A DNA stretch of 64,000 bases, from contig CANUEZ040000024.1 of assembly GCA_948099385.1 (NCBI GenBank), forward strand, positions 25,083,001 to 25,147,000, written 5' to 3'. Source of the DNA: Fasciola hepatica. Taxonomy: Eukaryota > Platyhelminthes > Trematoda > Plagiorchiida > Fasciolidae. Below, piece by piece: positions 48,977 to 60,729 of the stretch (positions are counted from its first letter, which is position 1; every line of letters starts with the position of its first letter). The position numbers and the translations under genes are program-made. The notes under the pieces are model-generated. The model saw only the letters and a program-made list of their open reading frames with translations, had not been told where the DNA came from and ran no database searches.

Positions 48977-49600
48977 AAGCACTTGTGGCGCCGATCTGAT
49001 ATTTCACTGAAGTTGAAAGGTCGTGTGCACTGTGCCACGGTACTTTCAGTTTTGTTCCTTAATAGCGAGACTTGGGGTTTGCATGCGGAAGATACCAGTC
49101 TTCTTGGGGTTTCCAACCACCGATGTTTGCGTAGTAACACTAAGAGTGAGCAATTCTGAGGTCAGAAATCGAGTATTGGGCATCTGTTCAGGGAGTTTTC
49201 TATCACAGCGTATCCCGCTTAGTTGACTTCGTTGGTGGGGCACACGTTACGTATGGCACACACACACATGTCTACCGTGCCGTGCCATATTCTTCGTTCC
49301 TCTTAGGGAGTGCAAGAGACCACATGGAGGTCAACAAATGACGTAGCAGCGAGGAATGAGAAAATGTACAGTAGACTTAGGAAAAGTAGGTGCTTCTTGT
49401 CTTCGTGGTTGGGGTCCAAAAGATCCATCAACCAGTTGGCCGGAGACGTTGAAGGATATGGGATCGAACCATGAACAGTTGCGATCGTGTTGTCACTTTC
49501 TATCGATTCAGAATGACTGGTCGATGTGCGTTTGTACAGTTAGACTGTATTCCGTGTGTTGGTTACTAGGGCATTCTTTCCTTTCTTCACCTGTGTAGGT
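48977..49600 (+). pseudogene. RTE-1 copy B: C-terminal region
   Basis: WRRSDISLKLKGRVHCA, EVRNRVLGICSGSFLSQRIP, MRKCTVDLGKVGASCLRGWG and WPETLKDMGSNHEQLRSCC. The part 49023-49226 is identical to copy A, whereas 49303 onward is identical to the chimeric insertion at 38.7-40.0 kb and differs from copy A (GSNHEQL versus AANHEQW). So copy B is itself a mosaic or an intermediate. Confidence 0.8.
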
Positions 49601-49787
49601 CCACTCCCTGTCCGTCTTGTATATTCATACTTTCTACTTCTGTGTGCAACATGGCGAGGAAAGCAGTGGTCAGTGGAGCTTACCCTGGTGTTTAACACTG
49701 TACGATGATAATGGAGATGAAAGTCCTCAACTTATACAAAAAAATGCTCTTTTTGTGCCAAGTGGAGCAATAAAATATAATTCTTCT

Positions 49788-49928
49788 AGATAATGTATAG
49801 TTATATTTCTATGTAATGGAAAGTCCACTTGCATTTTCCACATCCAAAAGTCCAACGCCGCGAGCCGGAATCGAGCCGGTGACACTCCGTTTGCCAGGCA
49901 AATGCTCTATCAACTGAGCTATCGCGGC
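49788..49928 (-). mobile_element. SINE-2 copy with tRNA-Ala(GGC)-like head (minus)
   Basis: Mirror image of 39405-39545; tRNA-like part 49856-49928. It lies about 100 bp beyond the RTE-1 copy B 3' end, so it belongs to the flank, not the LINE. Confidence 0.72.
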
Positions 49929-49994
49929 ACGGCTAGTCGGTTGCGAATAACGTAAGTAAAGGGCCCATGATGCGCGAACCCCTATTCCAATTGT

Positions 49995-50117
49995 TTTATT
50001 ACATGCTCACCCATGAGTGTAGTAGAAGGGGCATTTACCCCATAGCCACGAAGGCCCACTACACCGGCAGTCAGACCCGGAGACTTGGAGTGGCGAAGAA
50101 CCACATAAGGTCCAATG
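49995..50117 (-). mobile_element. SINE-1 3' fragment (minus)
   Basis: Mirror image of 39216-39338, part of the flank shared with the chimeric insertion. Confidence 0.75.
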
Positions 50118-50207
50118 GTACACAACAACTATTCTGGTTTTAATCATTGGACTAGCCTCGTCGGTCAGTTCTCAATGAGACGAACAGCACGCGGCTGAAC
50201 GTGATCT

Positions 50208-50348
50208 AATGGACACTGAAATATACTCACAGAATGCATTACCAGCAAGTGTCGATGGTTTGATTCCGGCTCGCGGCGTTGGACTTTTGGGTGTGAAAAA
50301 TGCAAGTGGATTTTCCATTATATAAGATTCAGGCTTCTCATGCCAATA
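50208..50348 (+). mobile_element. SINE-2 copy (plus)
   Basis: Mirror image of 38985-39125. With the copy at 49788-49928 it forms an inverted pair of SINE-2 units about 280 bp apart. Confidence 0.72.
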
Positions 50349-50501
50349 ATATATTCTATAAATACATTTCCATAACTAGGATTTTTTCGAATATAATGAC
50401 ATGACAAAATTCATCTGAAAGTACATATCTTCAATCTTCGTGTCAGAAGGCAGAGGGAAACATCCCGTGTAAGCCTCTTCACATCGACTCTAAGTTTATG
50501 C

Positions 50502-51660
50502 TCACGAAGCATTCTTCCTTAATGCCTCCAGATGTATGTCCAGACGTCGTTTGAACCGAGCGCCGTCCTGTTCTTCCACCACTGACGGTAAGACGTTTCA
50601 GAGATTGGTCGCACTCCGTAAAAGACGGTAGACTAGTGGCAAACCGGTCGAAAGAAACTTCCACAGCGTTAGAAAATGGTCTTGCATTCGGTCGTTCACC
50701 CAAAGAGGCAAATCCACTTGCAATTCCGGACCCATATCACCACGAACAACTTTGAGCAAAATGGCTGTCACCACGAATTCGTCAGCAGTACTCGAGTAAA
50801 AGATTAGGAAACTTCTGACGATCCACACAGCTGGTCCTACGTAAGCCCCCGACGAGTCTCATCGCAAAGCGTCGCACTTTCTCCAGTTCCATCATCTTTC
50901 CGATAGTGCAGGGGTAGATTGCAGCACATCCAAATTCAGGCCTCGGACGAACATTGGAGGCATGCAGAGACTAGAATGCCTCGGGACTCAACGGACAAAA
51001 GGAGCGATGTATGGCACTGAGAATAGCTTAGGAAGAACCACAGACGTCCGTGTGTGTTCCGGTCTTGACGGACGACGACAGCATAACCCCAAGGTCTCGT
51101 CCGCACGACGATCTGGGTAGCATTTGTTTTCCGATGCGACACACTGCATCCGATACCCTTCTCCCGACAGGCATGTGCGCACATGCGGATAAATTGATTG
51201 GTAGGGCCCAGACATCAGACCATCGCGCTAAAGCATCCAAAACCCTTTGCATAACCTCTCTGTCCACACCCGACTCCACAACACACCACATTTCTATCTC
51301 ATCCGTATAAACAAGGCAACGTGAGTGGAAGACTGGCGGCAAGTCGTTTGTGTAGGCCAGAAACAGCAGCGGTCCAAGAACCGATCCCTAAAAGATCCCA
51401 CCTCTTGTTGCAGCATACCAATTTGGCTGAGCAACTCTGACTGAAAACGTTTTCCCTCTCAGGAAATCCGCAATCCAGTCAAGCGTGGGACTTTGGAGAC
51501 TAAATGTCTTGAGCTTCTACAACAGTCGGTCGTGAAGTACCATTTCAAAGGCCTTGCTGAAATCAACGAAGACTGTATTCGTGTTGCAGCGGCCCTCCAT
51601 AGCGTCTGTTCACCGTTCTCTTGTCAACAGCAGCTGCTGTCAGAAGATATCGTGCGCCGC
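50502..51660 (-). pseudogene. CR1-like LINE fragment A (RT to C-terminus)
   Basis: Minus strand: VDFSKAFEMVLHDRLL (about 51585), TLDWIADFLRGKTFSVRV, GSVLGPLLFLAYTNDLPPVF, then VYTDEIEMWCVV where Y/F-A-D-D is expected, so the catalytic Asp pair is lost. Further on ALARWSDVWALPINLS, DLGVMLSSSVKT, the C-terminal block WVNDRMQDHFLTLWKFLSTG and VVEEQDGARFKRRLDIHLEA, ending in a stop at 50502-50504. A TGA replaces the conserved Trp before NVLPSVV. Its last part (50473-50648) is the piece carried in the chimeric insertion. Confidence 0.82.
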
Positions 51661-52211
51661 AAACTGGCGAGGTGTTATTGGTAAACACTCCCTGTGCAAC
51701 AACAAACTGTGCCAACTGATAATTAGTAAACCTTGCATTACATGCAACAGTCGCCAGACGCTGTTCGAAAACACAATTTCCCAGATGCCACGATTTATGT
51801 GATTTCCGGGGAAATACAACAGTGGGTAGAACGACTGCGAAGAAAATCGGTCACCGATAATTGCACTAGCCGCTGGTATCTATCAGATAATTCCGGTAAG
51901 ATTACGGTCAGGAAAGAAATTAAAACTTCAAAGTATGCATTTCATTTCACTGGGGTACATCTTTAACATTCAACATCATGTAACTATGATGAGCCACGTC
52001 AACCGGAGTGCGCTTTAGAAACATTACCATTATTATTACTATCATTATTATTAGTAGTGGTAGTACCAGTAGTGGTAGTAGTAGTATTAGTGTTAATATT
52101 ATCACAGTTCTCGACAATGTAAATCATATTCATGCCATCGGTTAAAATATTCTTATTTCTTTATTCCAGGTGAAAACGATGAAAATCAGCCAGATATTCT
52201 TTGTAATAAGC

Positions 52212-52212
<1 letters not shown>
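51661..52212. other. No gene; imperfect triplet-rich stretch
   Basis: 52024-52104 is rich in ATT/AGT/GTA-type triplets (TTATTATTACTATCATTATT, then AGTAGTGGTAGTACCAG). No open frame of interest. Confidence 0.5.

Positions 52213-52263
<51 letters not shown>
52213..52263. repeat. (AT)n microsatellite
   Basis: About 51 uninterrupted bases. It directly adjoins the half-copy of the AAACCG foldback element. Confidence 0.95.
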
Positions 52264-52265
<2 letters not shown>

Positions 52266-52267
<2 letters not shown>

Positions 52268-52666
52268 CTTGTAGCAAAATCTCTCCGAAACCGATCGACT
52301 TATGGCCGGTTTCTGAGCGGTTTCTGAGTGTTTTCTGAATGATTTGTACCAGTCGTTTGAAATACGCGATATGCTTCGTTAATTTCTGTCATTTTTCCCA
52401 AATTACGTTCTACAATGCTCACTTTTACGGTCTAAGTTATGATTTTCTGAATAATCGTCTTGATTTTACTCACTTCGAGGGCATGACATAGAGCGACCTA
52501 CAACGAGGTATTTCAGGGCATTTCGATGAGTCAAACCAATATATTTAAACAAAACGCCAACCAAGCACTGCACATTCCTCCGGTCGTCGATTTCCTTTGT
52601 ATCAATTCATTTTTGATCCATGTAAAATGGCTACTAAACAAACCGATGTTACGAGCGGGCTGCGTG

Positions 52667-52667
<1 letters not shown>
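52266..52667 (+). mobile_element. Half copy of the AAACCG foldback element
   Basis: Starts CCTTGTAGCAAAATC like the full copy at 52911, then runs directly into sequence matching the right half of the full copy (53440-53820: TTTGAAATACGCGATATGC, GGGCATTTCGATGAGTCAAA, AACGCCAACCAAGCACTG, ACCGATGTTACGAGCGGGCT). It lacks the inverted left half. Lies between two (AT)n tracts. Confidence 0.75.

Positions 52668-52739
<72 letters not shown>
52668..52739. repeat. (AT)n microsatellite
   Basis: About 72 uninterrupted bases, replacing the right terminus of the half copy, whose sequence ends GCGGGCTGCGTGC instead of continuing to CTACAAGGGG. Confidence 0.95.
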
Positions 52740-52741
<2 letters not shown>

Positions 52742-52910
52742 GTCAATAAAATCGTTTCATGTGCACATATATTTTGCACTCTTCATTTGTTTTACTTATG
52801 CGCTTATGTCTGGGGGGAATACGGTCAAGTGTAAAAGTGCTTTGTTAGTAAGATTTAACTGGATGTCACTGCATTGACTATCCCGTGGGATAGGATTTAT
52901 ACGCAAGTCG

Positions 52911-53836
52911 TCCCTTGTAGCAAAATCGGTTCAAAACCGCTCCGAAACCGATCGGTTTTCGGCCGGTTTTCCATCAGTTTTTTACTATTACGCCGATCGG
53001 TTTTCCATCGGTTTCGGTTGGTTTGTTTAGTAGCCATTTTACACAGATAAACACTGAATTTATAGGACGGAAACTGACGACCGATATAACGTGCAATGCT
53101 TGCTTGGCATTTTATTTTACCGTATTGCTTTATTTCGTCGAAATGTCCTGAAAACCTCAGTATAGATAGCGTTATTTTATTCCCTCGAAATGGGTGAATT
53201 AAGGACAATTATCCGGAAAATTATAAATTAGTAGATAGAAAAAACCATAGTAACACGTAATTTGGATTTGCAAAATAAATCAACGAAGCATATGACGTAC
53301 TTCAAACGACTGACACAAACCGCTCGGAAACCGTTCAGAAACCGTCCAGAAAATCGGTCACAAACCGCTCAGAAACCGCCCGTAAACCGATCGACGAAAT
53401 AGTAAAAACCGATCCAAAGCCTGCAGAAAGCCGATCGGTTCCGGAGCGGTTTCTGGCTGGTTTTCGAGTGGTTTTTGCGAATCGTTTGAAATACGTGATA
53501 TGCCTCTTTAATTTCTTTCAACAACCTAAATTAGGTATAACGACACTCATTTCTATCTCCTAATTCATTATTTTTCGAATAACTGTCCTTGCTTTACCTA
53601 TTATGAGGGAGTAAAATACAGCGATCTATACTGAGGTTTTCAGGACATTTCGATGAATTAAACCAATACATTTAAATGGAACGCCAACCAAGCACTACAC
53701 ATTGCTTCGATCGTCAATTTCCTTCGTATCAATTTATTGTTCATCCGTGTGAAATAGCTAATAAACAAATCGACCGAAAACCGACTAAAAACCGTTCGGA
53801 AACCGATGTTACGAACGGGCTAGGTTCTACAAGGGG
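52911..53836. mobile_element. Full AAACCG foldback element, about 926 bp
   Basis: Left end CCCTTGTAGCA, right end in reverse CCCTTGTAGAA. The left half (52911 to about 53230) and right half (about 53560-53836) are inverted relative to each other: for example GCATTTTATTTTACCGTATT and ACGTGCAATGCTTGC on the left correspond to reverse of CAAGCACTACACATTGC on the right. Both halves and the centre (53320-53475) are packed with CCGNTCNGAAACCG and AAACCGATCGGTTT words, often self-complementary. No coding capacity. A non-autonomous foldback DNA transposon is the best reading; target duplications were not resolved. Confidence 0.7.
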
Positions 53837-54356
53837 TGGTGTCATAGTATTAGTGGGCATACTTCTATCGAAATAGCGATGGTAGATCGTTGAATAGCAA
53901 AATTATCATCATTCAACAAGTGGTAATGTAACTAGGATATAGCCTATGGGCGTTTTCCGGGTTCCTCGCTGACCGTCCCCTGAGTGTCCCTTTCCTTGTT
54001 TCCTTGGGGGTCACTGAGTGGCCGTATACCGCCAAAAAGACACCTAGGGGACACTCATGCTGTATGGAAGGTTTGAGATGCACGACCTCTTTTGACGGAA
54101 GTCATTCTGGGCGAGAGACAGATACGTTCATAACTCCGGGTGTTCCCGGATTCGCACTGAAACCAGCCGTTCCATCACCTTTCCCATCATAAAGACGGTC
54201 CTTTAACGGGAATTAGGATGCACCATTGTGCTGAACGCATTATTTCGTCCAATAAATCCAAGTGCATAGAGTTTTTGCAATAGGCATTCACTAACGAACA
54301 CACTGCTGAGGTAAACACAGATTGCGTCCGTAGGGTGCCCTTCAGTTCAGTTCTGT
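53837..54356. other. No supported gene
   Basis: A GC-richer stretch with a 62-codon open frame (54004-54192) and no recognisable motif. Confidence 0.4.
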
Positions 54357-54390
54357 TCTTCAGTTCAGTTCAGTTCAGTTTGCACAGAAC
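54357..54390 (-). repeat. (TTCAG)n tail of CR1-like fragment B
   Basis: TTCAGTTCAGTTCAGTTCAG on plus, i.e. (CTGAA)n on the element strand, about 170 bases beyond the end of the reverse transcriptase frame. Short tandem tails of this kind mark CR1-type 3' ends. A second one is at 59404-59432. Confidence 0.8.
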
Positions 54391-54563
54391 TTGGTGTGGC
54401 TAGAGCCAAACGTGTGTCCAGATAGTTGTGTTGTCGGCGCGTTTCCGTAGCTCCCAACACTGCGTGATTTTATTTTTCTGGAAGACAGAAATTTTGTACA
54501 GTATCAGCCCTGGCAGAGTAAGGTGGAAACAATAAGTAAATTGCGTCTGACCCTAAAAGCTAC

Positions 54564-55830
54564 TTAACATAACTCGGGGTATACTGCCACCCAACATAGG
54601 TCCACTGTTTTCTTAAAAGCCTTCACTTTTGTGGTATTTATGACCTCCCCCGGGAGCTTATTCCAATAGGGTACCACTCTATTTGAGAAGGACTTCGCTC
54701 TAATTTGGAGCCTCGGATGCTTCCTTTGTAATCTAAGGCTATGCTCCCTTGTGCCTCTCTCGGGGATCAAAGAGCAAAGGTCTTCTCGTTTCGTTCCTCA
54801 CGGTCCCTTCATTATCCTGAAGGTTTCTATCAAATCCCCGCGAATGCGCCGTCTTTCAATCGAGAACAGGTTTAGGGCTCGGAGACGCTGTGTGTAGCTA
54901 AACCCCCCTTGCCCAGTCACCATTCCAGTGGCTAGCCCTTGCACTTTCTCCGGACAGTCGATATCTTTCTGGTAGTACGGTGCCCAGGCCTGCTCGTAGT
55001 GCTCCATATGCTGCCTAACTATGGCTTGATATGTCGGAACGAAAATCTCCGGCTCTACACGACATAATGGATCCAACTCGAAAGAGTTCCCTCCTGGCCA
55101 TATTGGCTGCTGCGGTGCACTGCTTCGACGGCTTAAAGCTGTTGTCCATTATAACACCAAAGTCTTTGACCTGCGAGACCACTTGCAACGAACCCACACC
55201 ACTCCCACTAGCCCCTGTATTTGTGGTCAAGCACTGACACTTGGTGAGGTTTAGTGGAAGGTCCCATTTGCGTGCACAGTTTTGTACTGCTAGCACGTCA
55301 AGTTCTATGTCTACTCCAGCTATCTTGACGTCATCGGCAAAAATAAAGGTGGGGTTTGTAAACCCACGTGCTAGGCCATTGATGAAGATGAGGAAGAGCA
55401 GAGGGCCGAGCGCCGAGCCCTGTGGCACCCCACTTCTCACACCTTCCGGTTTTTGGACATGACTCCCCACTTTAACTCTAAAGGTTCGCCCTGCTAAAAA
55501 ACTATTTATCCATTGTCTTGCCTTTCCAACAATTCCCATGGACTTCAGTTTGACGTCCAGAAATCTGTGGTTCACAGAATCAAACGCCTTGCTGAAGTCC
55601 CAGTAGCAGACCGATTTTTGTCCAGGACAGGTAATGGCCACGGCCAATCGAGCGTCCAGAATCCTTCCAACGGTATGCACACCAGTCATGCACCGGCTAA
55701 AGCACAGAGTACTTCGTCGAATCCCCGTTAAAAAGGAGATGAAGGCGGACAACCTCATCGCACATCAACCGCGAGAGACAACATACATCTTGAGCGTTCA
55801 CTGGGACGGTGTGCAATAAACGAAAACGCT
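54564..55830 (-). pseudogene. CR1-like LINE fragment B (RT to C-terminus)
   Basis: Best-preserved CR1 copy. A frame from 55758 to 55015 reads MTGVHTVGRILDARLAVAIT, WDFSKAFDSVNHRFLDVKLK, FLAGRTFRVKVGSHVQKPEG, VRSGVPQGSALGPLLFLIFI and the catalytic FADDVKIAGVD, then VSQVKDFGVIMDNSFKPSKQ. In other frames 55076-54798 (YEQAWAPYYQKDIDCPEKVQ) and 54770-54564 (FSNRVVPYWNKLPGEVINTT) complete the usual C-terminus. Two frameshifts; RT core residues intact. No endonuclease part is attached. Confidence 0.85.
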
Positions 55831-55904
55831 GGGTACAACATGCCCCAGACGGACCACAGTGCTACCCGTCACCCATTTGGTAAACATACTCAACACCCAC
55901 CTAG

Positions 55905-56130
55905 AGGAAGTATCTCTTACCACTTGCGATCTAGGGCACTTTCGAAGGACTGGGCGGTCTGCAGGTCTATCATTCCACCAGGCAGACTGTTCCAGTGGTT
56001 CACTACCCTGCTTCTGAAAAATTGTGATCTAGTCATCATCCTAGCTCGAACTTCCGTCAGCTTCTTTTCATTTCCCCTTTTTCTGAAACCTGTAACCAGT
56101 TGGAATAGACTATCCGGCCCAAAGCCAGTT
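55905..56130 (-). pseudogene. CR1-like LINE C-terminal fragment
   Basis: Minus strand TRSQFFRSRVVNHWNSLPGG then MIDLQTAQSFESALDRKW and stop: the C-terminal block of a CR1-like reverse transcriptase, distinct from fragment B. Confidence 0.72.
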
Positions 56131-56142
56131 CTCAGTCAGTTC

Positions 56143-57560
56143 TCAGGTGAAGAGCAGCGGAAGTTCATCCTGAATGAGTCCCATCGCATCGTACTTAATT
56201 GGCTCGGCTAAATGTCGGTGCTCTGTCAGTAATCTATCATGGCATGATCCAATTTCCAAATGATGTGTCTCGTTTTCCTCTTCCACCACTTCGGTCGGCA
56301 GAGCGTTCCAGCGATTGGTCACTCTCCCCGACAATAGATAGGTGGCCGGTATGTCAGTGGGATTCACACTGAGGATCATCAGTGCGTGTCTTTCGATACG
56401 GTCATTATTCCTGAGCGGGAATTCCGACTGCAGGTCAAGGCCCAACTCACTGCGGATCAGTCCACTGGCGCAGATTAGTGCACCACGAGTACGTCTATAG
56501 GCAATGGGGAAACAACCCAGGTGACTTCCAGGCATTCCTCGTGGCTGAACCCAGGTAGTCCAGCCATGAGATGTGTGTGCGGTGATTCAGCAGCTGTCAC
56601 ACGTGATACAGCCAGGTACAGCTTTGTAACCACGCACACGGATGATCTTCAACCAATGAGGATCGCAGCGGGCAACTCCGACAAACGCTTCCGGTGATTG
56701 GTCATCTTTGAGTCTACCAATTATATTCTCTAATTAAACATATTTGTACGAACCCATTCTGCAATACAATTAACGTGCCGTTCCGCGGCCTTGGTCTTCT
56801 TGCTACTTTCGTTCGAGTAGTTCTGGGTGGTGGCAATTCCGACACGGACTATCAGCTCCGTTCATTACGAATATTACCGTGTGGCAGCGCCTAGCATTCG
56901 CTCCATTTTGGCTGTCTTTGCTGCTGGGCAGAGGTAGACAGCCGGACCGCTATAGTCCAGGCGGGGACGTACATGCAAGGCACACAGCAATCCAGAGGTG
57001 TCCGGGGGTAGAGGCCCAATTGATCTGCGTATGGGACCAAGTGTCCTCTGTGCTGAGGCGCCGGCTCTCTTAGTTTTTTCCCGAGCCTCCGGATTGTTGG
57101 TGACAATAACTCCGAGGTCTTTTTCCTCCTGGGCATGACGGAGTACGATACCCCCAAGGCAGAGGTCGGGAGTAACATTGGGGCTACTGGTCCTAGTGCA
57201 CGCCCATTTGTCCACTTTTGTGGGTAGATCGCAGGTGGTCGACCAACTGACTAGAGCATGGAGGCCCCCGGTTGTCTCACAATTTTCTGCCAATCGAATG
57301 GTGCTCCAGATCTTTAGGTAGTTGGATTTTATAAGTCTTCGGGGTCGAAGGGTCTGTGGTAGGTTTTCGGAAACACTGGAAACAGCAGGGTCCTAGTAGG
57401 AGGCTGTGCAACACCCCACCTCTGACTGGATATCAAGCCAGCTCTAGCCGTGCAACCCTCACGGAAAGGTTCCCTTCGAACAAGAAGTCCCTTATCCAGT
57501 GAAGCACGGGCCCGGAGCGAAGAAGCAAAAGCTCGACGATGACTGTCCCACTACGAAGAA
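56143..57560 (-). pseudogene. CR1-like LINE fragment C
   Basis: 57293-56874 reads VDKWACTRTSS, DLCLGGIVLRHAQEEKDLGV, PDTSGLLCALHVRPRLDYSG and AKTAKMERMLGAATR. 56535-56143 reads LRNNDRIERHALMILSVNPT, LLSGRVTNRWNALPTEVVEE. These are post-catalytic RT blocks in the right order. Sequence from 57300 to 57560 looks like the YADD-proximal region but is too damaged to read cleanly. C-terminal style matches fragment A rather than B, so at least two CR1 subfamilies are present. Confidence 0.75.
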
Positions 57561-59075
<1,515 letters not shown>

Positions 59076-59366
59076 CTATAATTGTACCGATAATAACAGC
59101 TGCTGTAACAGTAACACTACCATAAGATGAACAACCGGGTCAGTGGTGGAGTTGGTTGTTCTGCCAACCCCCCCCCTCCCCAACATAAACGTAAGCACAT
59201 AGTCCGGTCCCGTTGACTTATGGGTTGTGGTGGATTTGAGGGTTTTATCCACTCCTGACTCCACTATATCTTGCATAAAAAACAGCCCCCAGTCATTCAC
59301 CAACGGAATTGGTGTAGCTACCAAGACACAATACCCTGACAGGGTTTCTTGAAGATTAAGGGGCAT
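59076..59366 (-). pseudogene. CR1-like LINE RT N-terminal fragment
   Basis: DIVESGVDKTLKSTTTHKST and GPDYVL correspond to the (K)SPGPD block upstream of the RT core in CR1-type elements. A poly-C run (59167-59176 on plus) follows. It may be the upstream part of fragment C, 1.5 kb away. Confidence 0.55.
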
Positions 59367-59403
59367 TGAAAGACCTGGTAACCGTAGTTTTCCAGAGGCC
59401 CAG

Positions 59404-59432
59404 GTTCAGTTCAGTTCAGTTCAGTCCAGTTC
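59404..59432 (-). repeat. (TTCAG)n tail of CR1-like fragment D
   Basis: TTCAGTTCAGTTCAGTTCAG, the same tandem word as at 54357-54390. Just upstream on the element strand (59440-59620) the sequence matches the RT interior of fragment B (55628-55800), so it was joined to an internal piece rather than a C-terminus. Confidence 0.75.
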
Positions 59433-59740
59433 GCACAGGACGGGTAAGGGCCGCAGCCAATGGAGAGTCCCAAAATTCCTTCGGCAGCATGCACACTAGT
59501 TGGACACCCGTCGATGCGCAGATTATTTCGTGGAATCCCAGCTAAGATTGAGGGGGAACGTAAAATCTCGTCACACATCATTTGCGAGAGGCGATATGCA
59601 CCGCCGGGGTTCAGTGAATCATTATGTAGCTGATTGAAGTTTTACCAATGAAACTCATGATGTACCCTAGCATCCACATTCGTCCTTCTAGAGGCATGCT
59701 CCTAGCTAGCTGCCAGAAATGATTTCTTTCCGCCCCCGAT

Positions 59741-60729
59741 CTAGGGCCTCCTTGGAGCCTCGACGGCTCCCAATCCTATCATGTATTCTGGCACTCTATT
59801 CTTGTAGTTTACCACTCTACTGCTGAGGAAGTGCCATCTAGATACCATCCTAGGCTGAAATTTAGCCCACTTCTTTCCATGACCTCTTTGTCGGTCAAGC
59901 CCAGATAGGCATCTGATTGCCCCAAATATCTCTATGAGATTCCCTTGTAGTCTCCGCCCTTCCACGGAGAAAATCTTGAGGCTCGGACTCTCTGCTCGTA
60001 AGTCTTTCCATCTGACTCTCAAACAGGAGAGCTGAAAGACTCTGCACCTTCTCCAAACAATTGCTGCACCTTTTGTACAGGATTGGCCGTGCCTAAACAC
60101 AGTTTTCCAAAATAGGTCTGACTATAGACGTATACTCTGCATAGAGCCCCTGGTTGCCTGCCCGATATAGCTGATCTCAACCTGATGAGCCCGCGGCTGG
60201 CCTTTCGTGCAGCTGCTGTACAATGATCTGTCCACTTGAGATCAGAAGCTACCAAAGTCCCAGCTTTTTTAACCCTGTTGACAGCCCCTGAATTGAATGG
60301 GTCTTGGTCGTGTGCAACCGCCGGGCTTGTCACTTATAACGACGAGCTGCTTCTCCCAGCGTTGAGAGGTAGGTCTTAACTTCCTCTCTGCTCAACTCCT
60401 CTTCACCCTGAGCCACCAATAGCTTCATATCATCACAAAAAGAAGCTTGGTGACTGCAGGACGGAGGCTACGTCATTTATCAGCGGAAGAAGCTGTAGTG
60501 GGGCTAGTACGGACCTCCGCTAAACTCTGATGGTGACGTCTTCTAATTCGGAGTTCTTGCCATCCGCTTTACCATAAAATGTTTCACCAGCGAGTATGCC
60601 CGGTAGCCATTCCTGAATATACTTGTTTATGCCGGATGACAGCGTAATTATTGGAAGCCGATGGTTCACCGAGTCAAGTGCTCTGCTAAAGTCAAAATGA
60701 CATAGGTCAAGCTGTTTACCTTGACCCAC
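59741..60729 (-). pseudogene. CR1-like LINE fragment D (RT to C-terminus)
   Basis: 60729-60520 reads CHFDFSRALDSVNHRLPIIT and WLPGILAGETFYGKADGKN. 60333-60019 reads VKKAGTLVASDLKWTDHCTA, AARKASRGLIRLRSAISGRQ. 60100-59741 reads LKIFSVEGRRLQGNLIEIFG and WHFLSSRVVNYKNRVPEYMI. The catalytic box lies in the unread gap 60340-60510. Several frame changes. Confidence 0.78.

Larger units (their letters stand above)
45585..49690 (+). mobile_element. RTE-1 LINE, copy B (5'-truncated), inverted relative to copy A
   Basis: Plus strand: endonuclease (45585 to about 46560), a 492-bp foreign insert (46570-47061), reverse transcriptase (47170-48674), MITE (48675-48976), C-terminal region (48984-49600), 3' end near 49690. 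The similarity to copy A is very high on both sides of the insert, and the same MITE is at the same site. It lacks the 5' region that copy A has beyond about 13080. Copies A and B are inverted, about 32 kb apart, on either side of UBXN1. Confidence 0.88.

Noticed and set aside
52024..52104. CRISPR-like or minisatellite array
   Set aside because: Only imperfect triplet enrichment, with no repeat-spacer periodicity; none was seen elsewhere in the window either.
60184..60215. CTGATGAG with a GC-rich continuation
   Set aside because: No GAA follows at the right place; it is antisense to a CR1 reverse transcriptase block.
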